Source of the DNA: Streptomyces taklimakanensis
Lineage (GTDB): Bacteria; Actinomycetota; Actinomycetes; Streptomycetales; Streptomycetaceae
DNA length: 64,000 nt
Direction of reading: 5' to 3'
Assembly: GCF_009709575.1 (NCBI RefSeq)
Contig: NZ_WIXO01000001.1
Span: 496,001-560,000, forward strand
A model generated the notes under the pieces. It was not told the DNA's origin. It did not search any database and saw only the letters and a program-made list of their open reading frames with translations. Below are positions 16,625-24,680 of the stretch, piece after piece; the first letter of the stretch is position 1; every line of letters starts with the position of its first letter. Both the position numbers and the translations under genes were made by a program.

Positions 16625-18016
16625 ATGCGTCGCGATACATGCCCGGTCTGCGAGCACAGGGCGCCGGTGACCAACGAGATCATCGACCACCACGAGAACG
16701 ACGGCCGAAGCTGCCGAGGAGTGGGCCGAACCGCCGTGGAGTGGCGGCCCCTGCGGGAAGACGCCCCACGGACCGCCGGTGGGTCCGGCGGGAGGAGCAC
16801 CGCCGGGGAGGCGGCGCCACACTCCTCGAAGGACGCCCGGACGAAGGCGGTCACGGTCCTGTCCGCGGTTCTGACACCGATCGGCCTGCTCGCCCTCCTG
16901 CTCGGGGTCGTCCTCGATTCCCCGCCGCTCCTGGTGGGCGGCGTCGTCCTCCTCGGCGCCGCGGGGATCGGTGTCCTGGTGCGCCGCCGCGCTTCGGCGG
17001 ACCGCCCCGACGCCGCTCACGGCCGGGGCGACGGGCGGAAGGAAGCCGACGCGGAGCCGTCGGACGCCGCCCGCGCCGAGCAGGAGCGGCGGACCGAACC
17101 GCGGAAGGAGGAGGCGGCGACGGAGCAGCACGAGGGCGAGGCGGCGGACGACACCCCGCTGTCCGCCCCGGTGGAGGAACCGATCCGGGAACGGCCGTCG
17201 GTGAGTGGCCTGTTCGTTCCCTCCCCCAGCACTCCCGTCTCGGAGACCGTCCGGACGGACCGGGAGGAGACCGACGACGAGACGCTCCGGACGCCGGACC
17301 CCGCGCCGACCACGACGGACGGGGGCTCGTCGGTCGAGGAAGTCGACGTGCTCGCCGAACAGCCCGCTCCGGCAGTCGAGAAGACCGACGAGGCGCCCGG
17401 CACGGAACCCGACACGGAACCCGAAGCAGTCGCCGAGGAGCCCACCCCGACCACCGAGGCACCCACCACCGACACCACGACTCCGGAACCGGAAACGAAA
17501 ACCCCCACCGAAGAACCCGAACCCACCACCGAAGACCCCACCCCCACCACCGAGGCATCCACCACCGACACCACGACCCCGGAAACGAAAACCCCCACCG
17601 AAGAACCCGAACCCACCACCGAAGACCCCACCCCCACCACCGAGGCATCCACCACCGACACCACGACCCCGGAACCGGAAACCCCCACCGAAGAACCCGA
17701 ACCCACCACCGAGGCACCCGCGGCGCCCCTTGCCGCCACCGTCTCCGCCGCCCCCACCGACGATCCGTTCGCTCGGCAGGCGGAGGCCGCCGGCATGGGG
17801 GTCGGGGCCCTGCGCGAGATCGCGCGGGCGGTCATCGCCGATCAGAACGCCAGCATCGTCTACGTGCAGCAGCACTTCTCCCTCTCCCGCCCGGCCGCTC
17901 GACGCGCTCTCGACGCGCTCGAACAGCTCGGTCTGGTCTCGGCCCCGGCCAAGAACGGACGACGCAAGGCCCTGGTGACGTCCCTCGACCACCTCGCCCC
18001 GTCCGACGGGCGTTGA
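16625..18016 (+). CDS. Membrane protein with Thr/Pro/Glu repeats and FtsK-gamma-like winged helix
   Basis: 463 residues, not a known named gene. A short N-terminal Cys/His cluster (CPVCEH, then IIDHH and Cys30) could bind zinc. Two hydrophobic helices at about 76-97 and 100-120 make a membrane hairpin. An acidic region follows with three near-identical 29-32-residue Thr/Pro/Glu repeats (about 273-363). The C-terminus (about 385-450) looks like the gamma domain of the DNA translocase FtsK: LREIARAVIADQNASIVYVQ and RPAARRALDALEQLGLV. No ATPase motor is present. ATG preceded by AGAGGG. It may tether a DNA-binding module to the membrane (inference); the assignment is by eye. Confidence 0.7.
   Translation: MRRDTCPVCEHRAPVTNEIIDHHENDGRSCRGVGRTAVEWRPLREDAPRTAGGSGGRSTAGEAAPHSSKDARTKAVTVLSAVLTPIGLLALLLGVVLDSPPLLVGGVVLLGAAGIGVLVRRRASADRPDAAHGRGDGRKEADAEPSDAARAEQERRTEPRKEEAATEQHEGEAADDTPLSAPVEEPIRERPSVSGLFVPSPSTPVSETVRTDREETDDETLRTPDPAPTTTDGGSSVEEVDVLAEQPAPAVEKTDEAPGTEPDTEPEAVAEEPTPTTEAPTTDTTTPEPETKTPTEEPEPTTEDPTPTTEASTTDTTTPETKTPTEEPEPTTEDPTPTTEASTTDTTTPEPETPTEEPEPTTEAPAAPLAATVSAAPTDDPFARQAEAAGMGVGALREIARAVIADQNASIVYVQQHFSLSRPAARRALDALEQLGLVSAPAKNGRRKALVTSLDHLAPSDGR
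17441..17713 (+). repeat. Coding minisatellite, three units of 96/90/87 bp
   Basis: Three in-frame tandem units starting at 17441, 17537 and 17627, each encoding a variant of PTPTTEA-TTDTTTPEPET followed by PTEEPEPTTED. The units differ by small in-frame deletions (loss of PE or TK codons) and few substitutions, implying recent expansion. They lie in the acidic linker of the membrane protein and end before its winged helix. Confidence 0.9.
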
Positions 18017-18082
18017 TCCGCCTGCGGCGGCACGGCGCCCCCCGCGGTCCGGAAGGGGCGAGCCGGCTTCCATAACGCGGTG

Positions 18083-18111
18083 GGGGGAGGAGAACTGACA
18101 GCTCCTCCCCC
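18083..18111 (+). terminator. Hairpin between the repeat protein and the protease gene
   Basis: 10-bp stem GGGGGAGGAG / CTCCTCCCCC with a 9-nt loop, 66 bp after one stop codon and 54 bp before the protease start. It may end the upstream transcript. Confidence 0.65.
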
Positions 18112-18165
18112 TGTCGTGTCCGCGTCTACGGTTTCGGTCACCCCGACGAAACCGAGGAGATCCAC

Positions 18166-19551
18166 ATGCTCCACAGACGCGTCATAGGCGCGTGCGCCGC
18201 CGTCGTGGCGACCGGCGCGCTCGCCCTGACCGGACTGCCGGGCGCCGTGGCGGCCGATCCCGCCGCGTCCGCCACGCAGACGACCGGCGCCCCGTCGACG
18301 CCGTCCGCCCTGTCCTCCGTCCCGCCCGGTCTGCTCAAGGCCATGCAGCGCGACCTCGACCTCAGCGCCGACCAGGCGCGGGACCGACTGGTGAACGAGG
18401 GCACGGCCGGGACGGTCGCCGGGGCGCTGCGGCTGACGCTCGGCGGCGACTTCGCCGGCGCCTGGGTGAAGGGCACGGAGGCCGAGACGCTCACGGTGGC
18501 CACCACCGACCCCGCCGACGTGTCCCGGATCGCCGCCGGGGGCGCTCGGGCCGAGGTCGTCGACCACAGTCTGGCCGAACTCGACGCGGCCAAGGCCGCG
18601 TTGGACAGGGCCGCGCGGAAGAGCGCCACCGGCGCGGCGCCGGTGTGGTACGTCGACGTGCGGACCAACTCCGTGGTCGTCCACGCCTCCGAACCCGCGG
18701 CGGCGCGCGACTTCGTCGAAGCCGCCGGTGTCGATCACGCGCTGGTGCGCGTGGTGGAGTCGTCCGAGCGCCCCCGCCCGCTGTACGACCTGCGGGGCGG
18801 TGACGCGTACTACATGGGCAGTGGGGGTCGCTGCTCCGTCGGCTTCCCCGTGACCAAGGGCTCCCAGCAGGGCTTCGCCACCGCGGGCCACTGCGGTCGC
18901 GTCGGCACCGGCGTCTCCGGCCACAACCGGGTGGCGCTGGGCACCTTCCAGGGGTCGTCCTTCCCCGGCAACGACTACGCCTGGGTCGCGGCGAACAGCA
19001 GTTGGACGGCCACCCCGTACGTGAAGACCTCCAGCGGCACCGTCCAGGTCGCCGGGTCCACGCAGGCCGCGGTGGGCGCCTCGATCTGCCGCTCCGGCTC
19101 GACCACGGGCTGGCACTGCGGCACCATCCAGCAGCACAACACCAGCGTCACCTACCCGGAGGGCACCATCACCGGCGTGACGCGCACGACGGTGTGCGCC
19201 GAACCCGGCGACTCCGGGGGCGCGTACATCTCGGGCAGCCAGGCGCAGGGCGTCACCTCCGGCGGCTCGGGCAACTGCCGAACCGGCGGGACGACGTACC
19301 ACCAGCCGATCAACGAGATCCTCTCGGTGTACGGACTGACGCTCAAGACCACCGGCGGCACCCCGCCCACCGACCCGCCCCCCACCGACCCGCCGGGCGA
19401 GGAGCCGGGCGGCACCTGGCAGGCCGGCAAGGTCTACGGCATCGGCGACCAGGTGACCTACGGGGGCGTCGGCTACCGCTGCCTCCAGGGTCACCAGGCG
19501 CAGCCGGGCTGGGAGCCGCCGAACACCCCGGCGCTCTGGCAGCGGATGTGA
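18166..19551 (+). CDS. Streptogrisin C-like serine protease with chitin-binding domain
   Basis: Secreted S1-family (alpha-lytic type) protease of 461 residues. Signal peptide 1-30, alpha-lytic-type propeptide to about residue 207, mature domain from DLRGGDAYYMG. Catalytic triad His242 (FATAGHCG), Asp270 (GNDYAWV) and Ser350 (EPGDSGGA). A Pro/Thr linker (TPPTDPPPTDPP) leads to a C-terminal CBM5/12 module (415-461: TWQAGKVYGIGDQVTYGG, CLQGHQAQPGWEPP). This is the layout of streptogrisin C. ATG preceded by GAGGAGA at 5 nt. Function: extracellular protein breakdown while held on chitin or similar polymers. The related CBM is also found on the dioxygenase near 39 kb. Confidence 0.95.
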   Translation: MLHRRVIGACAAVVATGALALTGLPGAVAADPAASATQTTGAPSTPSALSSVPPGLLKAMQRDLDLSADQARDRLVNEGTAGTVAGALRLTLGGDFAGAWVKGTEAETLTVATTDPADVSRIAAGGARAEVVDHSLAELDAAKAALDRAARKSATGAAPVWYVDVRTNSVVVHASEPAAARDFVEAAGVDHALVRVVESSERPRPLYDLRGGDAYYMGSGGRCSVGFPVTKGSQQGFATAGHCGRVGTGVSGHNRVALGTFQGSSFPGNDYAWVAANSSWTATPYVKTSSGTVQVAGSTQAAVGASICRSGSTTGWHCGTIQQHNTSVTYPEGTITGVTRTTVCAEPGDSGGAYISGSQAQGVTSGGSGNCRTGGTTYHQPINEILSVYGLTLKTTGGTPPTDPPPTDPPGEEPGGTWQAGKVYGIGDQVTYGGVGYRCLQGHQAQPGWEPPNTPALWQRM

Positions 19552-19557
19552 GCCCGT

Positions 19558-19595
19558 CCGGCCCGGCGGGGGAGCCGGTTCCTCCGCCGGGCCGG
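19558..19595 (+). terminator. Hairpin after the protease gene
   Basis: 12-bp perfect stem (19558-19569 with 19584-19595, 14-nt loop) starting 6 bp after the protease stop codon. Confidence 0.75.
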
Positions 19596-19639
19596 TCCTG
19601 AACCGTCCACCCCCCACGCCGCCCAGGTGCGCGGGCGGC

Positions 19640-19685
19640 GGACGGCCGGAGGGCGTCTCCTGGGGGGAGCGCTCTCCGGCCGTCC
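19640..19685. terminator. Second hairpin between convergent genes
   Basis: 12-bp stem (19640-19651 with 19674-19685) extended inward by GGCG/CGCT pairing; located between the protease and the streptogramin-lyase gene, so it can serve both directions. Confidence 0.65.
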
Positions 19686-19777
19686 CTCTCCTCCCGGTGC
19701 GCGCCCGGTCGATCGTCCGTCCGCCCGTCCGCCCGTCCGCCACCGGAGCGTCCTCCGCTTCGGTGGCGGGCGGGCGC

Positions 19778-20677
19778 TCAGCGCGGTTCCAGCCGGATGA
19801 TCTCCCCGATCTCCAGTGCGATGTGGAGGGCACCGTCGGGGCCCACGGTGAGGCCGTGTGGTTCCGACGACGGCACGGGCAGGTCGTACTCCTCGACGTG
19901 TCCGTCGGAGGTGATGGACCCGACCCGGCCCGCTCCCCACTCGGTGAACCAGCACAGTCCGGTGGTCGGGTCGGCGGTGATGGCGTGCGGCCGGCAGGAA
20001 GGGTCGGGCAGGGGGAACTCGGTCACCCGGCCGTCGGTGTCGACGCGGCCGATCCGGCCGGCACCGATCTCCACGAACCACAGCGCGCCGTCGGGGCCGT
20101 GCGTGATGCCGACCGGCGCGGCCCGCTCGGTGGGGAGGGGATGGATCGTGACCTCCCCGTCGGTGTCGATCCGGCCGATCGCGTTCGCCCGGTTGAGCGT
20201 GAACCAGAGCGCGCCGTCGGGGCCCGTGGTGATGGCGGACGGGAACGAGCCGCTGACGGGCAGGGGGAACTCGGTCATCCGGCCGTCGGTGTCGACGCGG
20301 CCGATCCGATCGGTGTGCATCTGGGTGAACCACAGGGCGCCGTCGGGGCCCGCGGTGATGCCGAACGGGCCGCACCCGGGCGTCGGCACCGGGAAGGACG
20401 ACACCTCCCCGGCCACGGTGACGCGGCCGATGCGGTGGTCCTGGCTCCGGGTGAACCACAGCGCTCCGTCGGGGCCCGGTGTGATGATCGACGGCCCGCA
20501 GGACGCAGAATCGAGCCGGTGGCGGTCGAGCCGGCCGTCGGGCGCGAGGCGGGCGATCTCGCCGGCGTGGACCAGGGTGAACCACAGCGCGCCGTCGGGG
20601 CCCGTGGTGATGGCGTACGGGCCCGCCTCCGCGTCGGAGACGGACGTGCGGCCGATCAGGGGGATGTGACGGGACAG
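19778..20677 (-). CDS. vgb: Virginiamycin B (streptogramin B) lyase homologue, likely CTG start
   Basis: 299-residue seven-bladed beta-propeller with seven repeats of the type ITTGPDGALWFT-(x)n-IGRVDTDGRVTEFPLP, as in Vgb lyases, which linearise type-B streptogramins by cutting the ester bond. The catalytic pair of Vgb (His270/Glu284) is represented by PHAIT and WFTEWGAGRVG, with one extra residue between them. I start at CTG because AGAGGAAGG stands 8 nt upstream, the length then equals the family's usual size (about 295-300), and the codons further upstream (an in-frame ATG at 20842) have non-Streptomyces codon use and an Arg-rich product. No signal peptide. Could also be a general propeller hydrolase. 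Confidence 0.85.
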   Translation of the reverse strand: MSRHIPLIGRTSVSDAEAGPYAITTGPDGALWFTLVHAGEIARLAPDGRLDRHRLDSASCGPSIITPGPDGALWFTRSQDHRIGRVTVAGEVSSFPVPTPGCGPFGITAGPDGALWFTQMHTDRIGRVDTDGRMTEFPLPVSGSFPSAITTGPDGALWFTLNRANAIGRIDTDGEVTIHPLPTERAAPVGITHGPDGALWFVEIGAGRIGRVDTDGRVTEFPLPDPSCRPHAITADPTTGLCWFTEWGAGRVGSITSDGHVEEYDLPVPSSEPHGLTVGPDGALHIALEIGEIIRLEPR

Positions 20678-20875
20678 GGTCCGTTCCTTCCTCTGTGACG
20701 ACGGCTTTCGGCCGGTGGCCCGCCGGACGCGCGCCGGCGCGGCGTCGAACCCACGGGCGCCTCCGCGTCTCGCTCGGTCGGCGACCGGCACGCGGTGCCG
20801 TGCGGCGATCGTATGAACGGCGCGCACGGTTGTCGAACGCATTGCCGGCGGCCGGGTCGAGGCCGGTGGCGGACG

Positions 20876-23800
20876 CTACGACGCCTCCCGGTAGGCGTGC
20901 GGCGCGACGCCGGTGACCTTGCGGAAGACCCGGCTGAAGTACGCCCGGTCGTGGAAGCCGACGGCGCGGGCCACCGCCTGGACGCTGTCGCCGCTGTGCC
21001 GCAGCCGTTCCTTGGCCCGGTGGACGCGCAGCCGGGTGAGGTACTCCCACAGGGGCAGCCCCAACTCCCGGTGGAAGAGCCTGCTGAGGTGGTCCTCGCT
21101 GACTCCGGCGGCCTGCGCCACCTGCCAGCGGGAGATGCGGTGGCGGTAGTGCTGTTCGAGGTAGGCCAGGGCCCGACGGACCGGTTCCCCGGTGCGGGAG
21201 CAGCCCGGTTCGGACCGCCGGGCCAGGGCGGAGAGCAGGGCGGTCGTCTCCTCCTCGGTGAGGATGCCGTGGCCCACGAACACCATTCCCGGGTGCGGTT
21301 CGGCGCGGCGTACGTCGGCGGCGGTGAACCCGCCGTCGCCGACCACCAGGACCGGGATGCCGGAACGTCCCGCTCCGTCGCGCATCGCCTCGGCGACGTC
21401 GATGCCGTCCATGTCGGGCAGCCGTCGGGACACGACCAGCAGACCGGGGGTTTCCTCCGCGAGCAGGGTCAGGGCCGAGGTGCCGTCGGCGGCGGTGCGC
21501 ACCGTGCGGCCGGGCAGCGCCGAGGCCACCAGGCGCCGCCACACCTCCCGGCGCTCCTCCGAGCCGTCCACGACCACCGCCGGGGCGGTCAGCCCGGGTG
21601 GCCGCAGGGCGCGCAGCGCCCGGTCCAGGTCGGGTCCGGTGACGGGGCCGTAGAGGAGGAAGGGGGTGTGGCGGAGCGCCGGGTGGTCGTGCAGCTTCTG
21701 CACGGACGCCCATTCCTGTGGTCGGGCGCCCTCGGCGTCCCAGGCGACGGCGGCGGGCCTGCCCTCGGCCACCAGCGCGGCCACGTCGTCGTCCGGGCCG
21801 AGGTGGCGCAGCCGCAGCTCCAGCCGTCGGGCCAGGGCGGCGACTTCCGGAGGTGGCGCGGCGGCCGCGGCGACCAGGACGGTGCGGCCGGAGCCGGGCG
21901 GGGCGCCGAGGGCGGGCCCGGAGGGTTCCACGGGGGTGGGCAGCGGCAGGTCCAGCCGGAAGCCGCCGCCGGCGGGGCCTCGGTCGAAGGTGACCGATCC
22001 GCCGTGCAGGACGGCCAGCCGCCGGGCGATGGCCAGACCGAGGCGCGATCCGGGCTCGCCGGAGGCGAAGGGCTGGAAGAGGTGCTCGGCCTCGCCGGGC
22101 GGCAGGCGCAGGCCCGTGGCGGAGACGCGGACGCGCAGCAGGGCGGGCAGGACCTCGGCGGTGAGCCGCAGCCGTCCGCCACCGTCCGTCGGGCGCGCGG
22201 CGGCGGCCGTCAGCAGGTTGAGGACGATCTGGCGGAGCCGGGCGGTGTCGACCCTTACGACGGGCATTCTGCGGGGCAGGGCCAGTTGCCAGTGGGCTTC
22301 GGCGGGGCGGCGCCAGGCGACGCTGTGGAACGCGTCGACGAGGACCGGGCGGGGGTCGGCCAGCCGTCGGGACAGGTCGAGGGCGTCGATCTCGGAGCGG
22401 GACAGGTCCAGCAGGTCGTCGATCAGGCGCAGCAGGCGTCCGGCGTCCTCGTGGGCGCGGCGGAGCGCGGCGGCGGCCTCCTCGGGCGCGGTCGCGGAGG
22501 TGACGGGTCGGGTGTGCCGCAGGATCTCCTCGACGGGGGTGCGCAGCTCGTCGGTGGCGTTGTCCAGCAGCCGGGTCTTGAGCCTGCTGGCCTGTTCGGC
22601 GACGTCACGGGCGCGGCGCACCTCGTCGAAGAGTCGGATGCCTTTGAGCGCCGCGCTGATCTGGTCGCCCAGCGCCCGGTGGAGGGCGCCCCGGCGGGCG
22701 GCGCCTCCGTCTCCTCCCCCACCGGGTCGGATGCCGGGACCGTCGCCCGGGTCGCCGTGGGGGCCGTCGTCGAAGACCGCGAAACCGAGTTGCTCGTCGC
22801 CGATGTGGAGGGGCTCGACGACCAGGGTGAAGCGGCGGTCCCGTGGCAGCAGACGGTCGGGGAGGAGGAGTTCGGCGGGGTAGGGGGCGTCGAGGCCACC
22901 GTCGCGGTCGATGTCTCCGCCGTCGGTGCCGGCGCCTCCGCCGAGGCTTCCGGGTGCGGGGGCGGTGCCCTCGCCGGGCACGGGCACCACGCGCACCAGG
23001 GCACGCCCCTCGCCTCCCGTGACCCGCCCGCCGGGCTCGTGGAGCACCAGGCGACATCCCGGCACCCCGGTGCCCGGCAGGTGGCGGGCCAACGTCCCGG
23101 TGAGCGCGTCCATGTCGACCACGGTGGTCAGGGCGGTGCCCAGGGCGCGCAGTCTCCGGGCGTCCTGCTGCTCCGCCCAGCGCTCGTACTCCAACAGCCG
23201 GTGGACCTTGTCGGCCACCATCAGTCGGGCCTGCCCCAGCAGCCGTTCGACCGCGGTCCTCTCCCCGGGGGGCAGCCCGGGGGCGGCCAACTCCCGCGCC
23301 CGCAGCAGGGCGCGGTCCCAGACGGCCGCGTCCTCCGGATCCCTGATGCGCTCCCCCACCAACCGCTCGACCAGACGCAGGAAGCCGCCGGTCCCCTCAC
23401 CCCGTCCCGGAGCGCCGCCGAGGTCGGCGCGTAACGCCCCGGTCAGTTCCCCGCCGGTCTCCGCGAGTTCGGGGAAGAGGTTCCCGGCGCGCTCCACGGC
23501 CTCGCCCGTCTCCGTCGTCCGTGTCCCGCTCCCGTCCCCCTGGGCGACCAGGGGCGAGTGGCACCCGCAGGAGCGGCGGACGACGAGGGTGCCCGACACC
23601 GCCCTGCGGGCGGGCGGCGCGGTGCCCCGCAGCCGGGCCAGGAGGGTGTCCACGGCCAGCGCGCCGAGTTCGGCGAAGGGCAGCGCCACCGAGGTCAGCG
23701 GCGGGTCGGCGAGCCGGGCCTCCAGCGAGTCGTTGAAGCCGACGACCGCCACGTCCTCGGGCACGCGCACCCCGCGCCCCGTCAGGAACCGCAGGGCGTC

Positions 23801-24526
23801 GGCGGCCAGCATGTCGCTGCACGCGACCACCGCGTCGAAGTCGTGGCCCGGACGCAGTCCGCGGACGTCGACCAGCACCCGCATCGCCGCGGCGCCGGCT
23901 CCGCCGCCGAAGTCCGTCGAGGGCACGACCAGGGAGCGGTCGTCGGGGATGCGGTGGCGGGTCAGGGCGTCGGTGTAGGCGCGGTAACGGTCCCGGGAGA
24001 CGGGGTTGGCCAGGGGGCCGCGCACACAGGCGAGCCTGCGGCGACCGTGCTCCCTCACCAGGTGACCGACGGCCGCCCGCATGCCCGTGTAACCGTCCAG
24101 CCGCAGGGTGTCGTGGTCGGCGTGGCCCTCCAGGGGCCGGTTGAGGCTGACGACCGGTAACCTGCCCAGTCTCCTCACCAGTCGGGCCGCCCGCTCGTCG
24201 TCGCCCGCGGCGGGCAGGCCGAGTGTGGAGGTCCAGCAGATGACGCCGTCCAGGCGTTCGGGGCCGATCAGGTCGTACAGCACGGTGCGCGGTGTCCCGG
24301 TCGGGCGCAGCGGTCCGCCGGGGAGGCAGATCACGTTGACGTCGTTGCGCTCGGCCGCCGTCAGCACCCCGGCCCACAGGGTGGCGCCGACGCCCAGGTG
24401 GATGTTGGCGGTGACCAGTCCGATGGTGGGGCGGGGTCTCCGCGTCCCCGGCGCCGGGGAGTCCCCCGTCCCGTTTGGACCTTCGTCCTCCTCGGATCGC
24501 TCCGGTACGGCTCCGCGTTCCGCCAT
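20876..24526 (-). CDS. Hybrid regulator: LacI-type sensor, pseudo-histidine kinase, pseudo-receiver, AraC output
   Basis: 1216 residues in one chain. Residues 32-320: LacI/PBP-like sugar-sensing fold without helix-turn-helix (TIGLVTANIHLGVGATLWAG, VVGFNDSLEARLADPPLTSV, then RRSCGCHSP). About 440-640: GAF-like region. About 640-860: histidine-kinase core, but the H box reads ATDELRTP (Asp659 instead of His) and the G1 box reads VSATGLRLP (Ala803 instead of Asp); the G2 box SRLGLAIARR is kept. About 980-1095: receiver with Ser1033 where the phosphorylated Asp belongs (VVSRRLPDMDG) and no conserved Lys. 1112-1216: AraC DNA-binding domain (ISRWQVAQAAGVSEDHLSRL, VGFHDRAYFSRVFRKVTG). ATG preceded by GGAGG at 7 nt. 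Codons 123 and 365 are TTA, so translation should need the bldA tRNA. It lies upstream of, and on the same strand as, nothing obvious, but next to a pectate lyase, a likely target. It probably works by ligand-driven conformational change rather than phosphotransfer (inference). Confidence 0.88.
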   Translation of the reverse strand: MAERGAVPERSEEDEGPNGTGDSPAPGTRRPRPTIGLVTANIHLGVGATLWAGVLTAAERNDVNVICLPGGPLRPTGTPRTVLYDLIGPERLDGVICWTSTLGLPAAGDDERAARLVRRLGRLPVVSLNRPLEGHADHDTLRLDGYTGMRAAVGHLVREHGRRRLACVRGPLANPVSRDRYRAYTDALTRHRIPDDRSLVVPSTDFGGGAGAAAMRVLVDVRGLRPGHDFDAVVACSDMLAADALRFLTGRGVRVPEDVAVVGFNDSLEARLADPPLTSVALPFAELGALAVDTLLARLRGTAPPARRAVSGTLVVRRSCGCHSPLVAQGDGSGTRTTETGEAVERAGNLFPELAETGGELTGALRADLGGAPGRGEGTGGFLRLVERLVGERIRDPEDAAVWDRALLRARELAAPGLPPGERTAVERLLGQARLMVADKVHRLLEYERWAEQQDARRLRALGTALTTVVDMDALTGTLARHLPGTGVPGCRLVLHEPGGRVTGGEGRALVRVVPVPGEGTAPAPGSLGGGAGTDGGDIDRDGGLDAPYPAELLLPDRLLPRDRRFTLVVEPLHIGDEQLGFAVFDDGPHGDPGDGPGIRPGGGGDGGAARRGALHRALGDQISAALKGIRLFDEVRRARDVAEQASRLKTRLLDNATDELRTPVEEILRHTRPVTSATAPEEAAAALRRAHEDAGRLLRLIDDLLDLSRSEIDALDLSRRLADPRPVLVDAFHSVAWRRPAEAHWQLALPRRMPVVRVDTARLRQIVLNLLTAAAARPTDGGGRLRLTAEVLPALLRVRVSATGLRLPPGEAEHLFQPFASGEPGSRLGLAIARRLAVLHGGSVTFDRGPAGGGFRLDLPLPTPVEPSGPALGAPPGSGRTVLVAAAAAPPPEVAALARRLELRLRHLGPDDDVAALVAEGRPAAVAWDAEGARPQEWASVQKLHDHPALRHTPFLLYGPVTGPDLDRALRALRPPGLTAPAVVVDGSEERREVWRRLVASALPGRTVRTAADGTSALTLLAEETPGLLVVSRRLPDMDGIDVAEAMRDGAGRSGIPVLVVGDGGFTAADVRRAEPHPGMVFVGHGILTEEETTALLSALARRSEPGCSRTGEPVRRALAYLEQHYRHRISRWQVAQAAGVSEDHLSRLFHRELGLPLWEYLTRLRVHRAKERLRHSGDSVQAVARAVGFHDRAYFSRVFRKVTGVAPHAYREAS

Positions 24527-24680
24527 GGGACTGCCTCCGCTCGTCGCTCGGAAACGGCCCCCCGCCGCACGGCGTCTTCCGCCGGGTCGCAGGACGATAG
24601 CGGCGGGTACGCGTCCGGGCAAGACAGACGGTGCGTCTGCCCTGCCCGGACGGTGGGTGGGTGCGGTTCGTGCGGTCGGT

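Noticed and set aside
17441..17713. Evenly spaced repeats resembling a CRISPR array
   Set aside because: Units are contiguous, in frame and code for a Thr/Pro/Glu linker; no spacers and no cas genes.
15059..18073. Minus-strand open frame of about 1000 codons with GGGFGFFGGGFRF repeats
   Set aside because: Antisense to the Thr/Pro/Glu repeat gene; the apparent Gly/Phe repeats are the complement of that coding minisatellite.
19667..19679. Near match to a CebR box (GGGAGCGCTCTCC)
   Set aside because: It has a mismatch and forms part of the terminator hairpin between convergent genes, not a promoter.
20678..20842. N-terminal extension of the streptogramin lyase from an upstream ATG
   Set aside because: Codons there (CGA, CGT, GTT, CAT) are unlike the gene body, the product is Arg-rich, and the ribosome binding site points to the CTG.
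20795..23434. Plus-strand open frame of 879 codons
   Set aside because: It lies antisense to the hybrid regulator and has Gly/Gln/Arg-rich, domain-free composition typical of GC-rich shadow frames.
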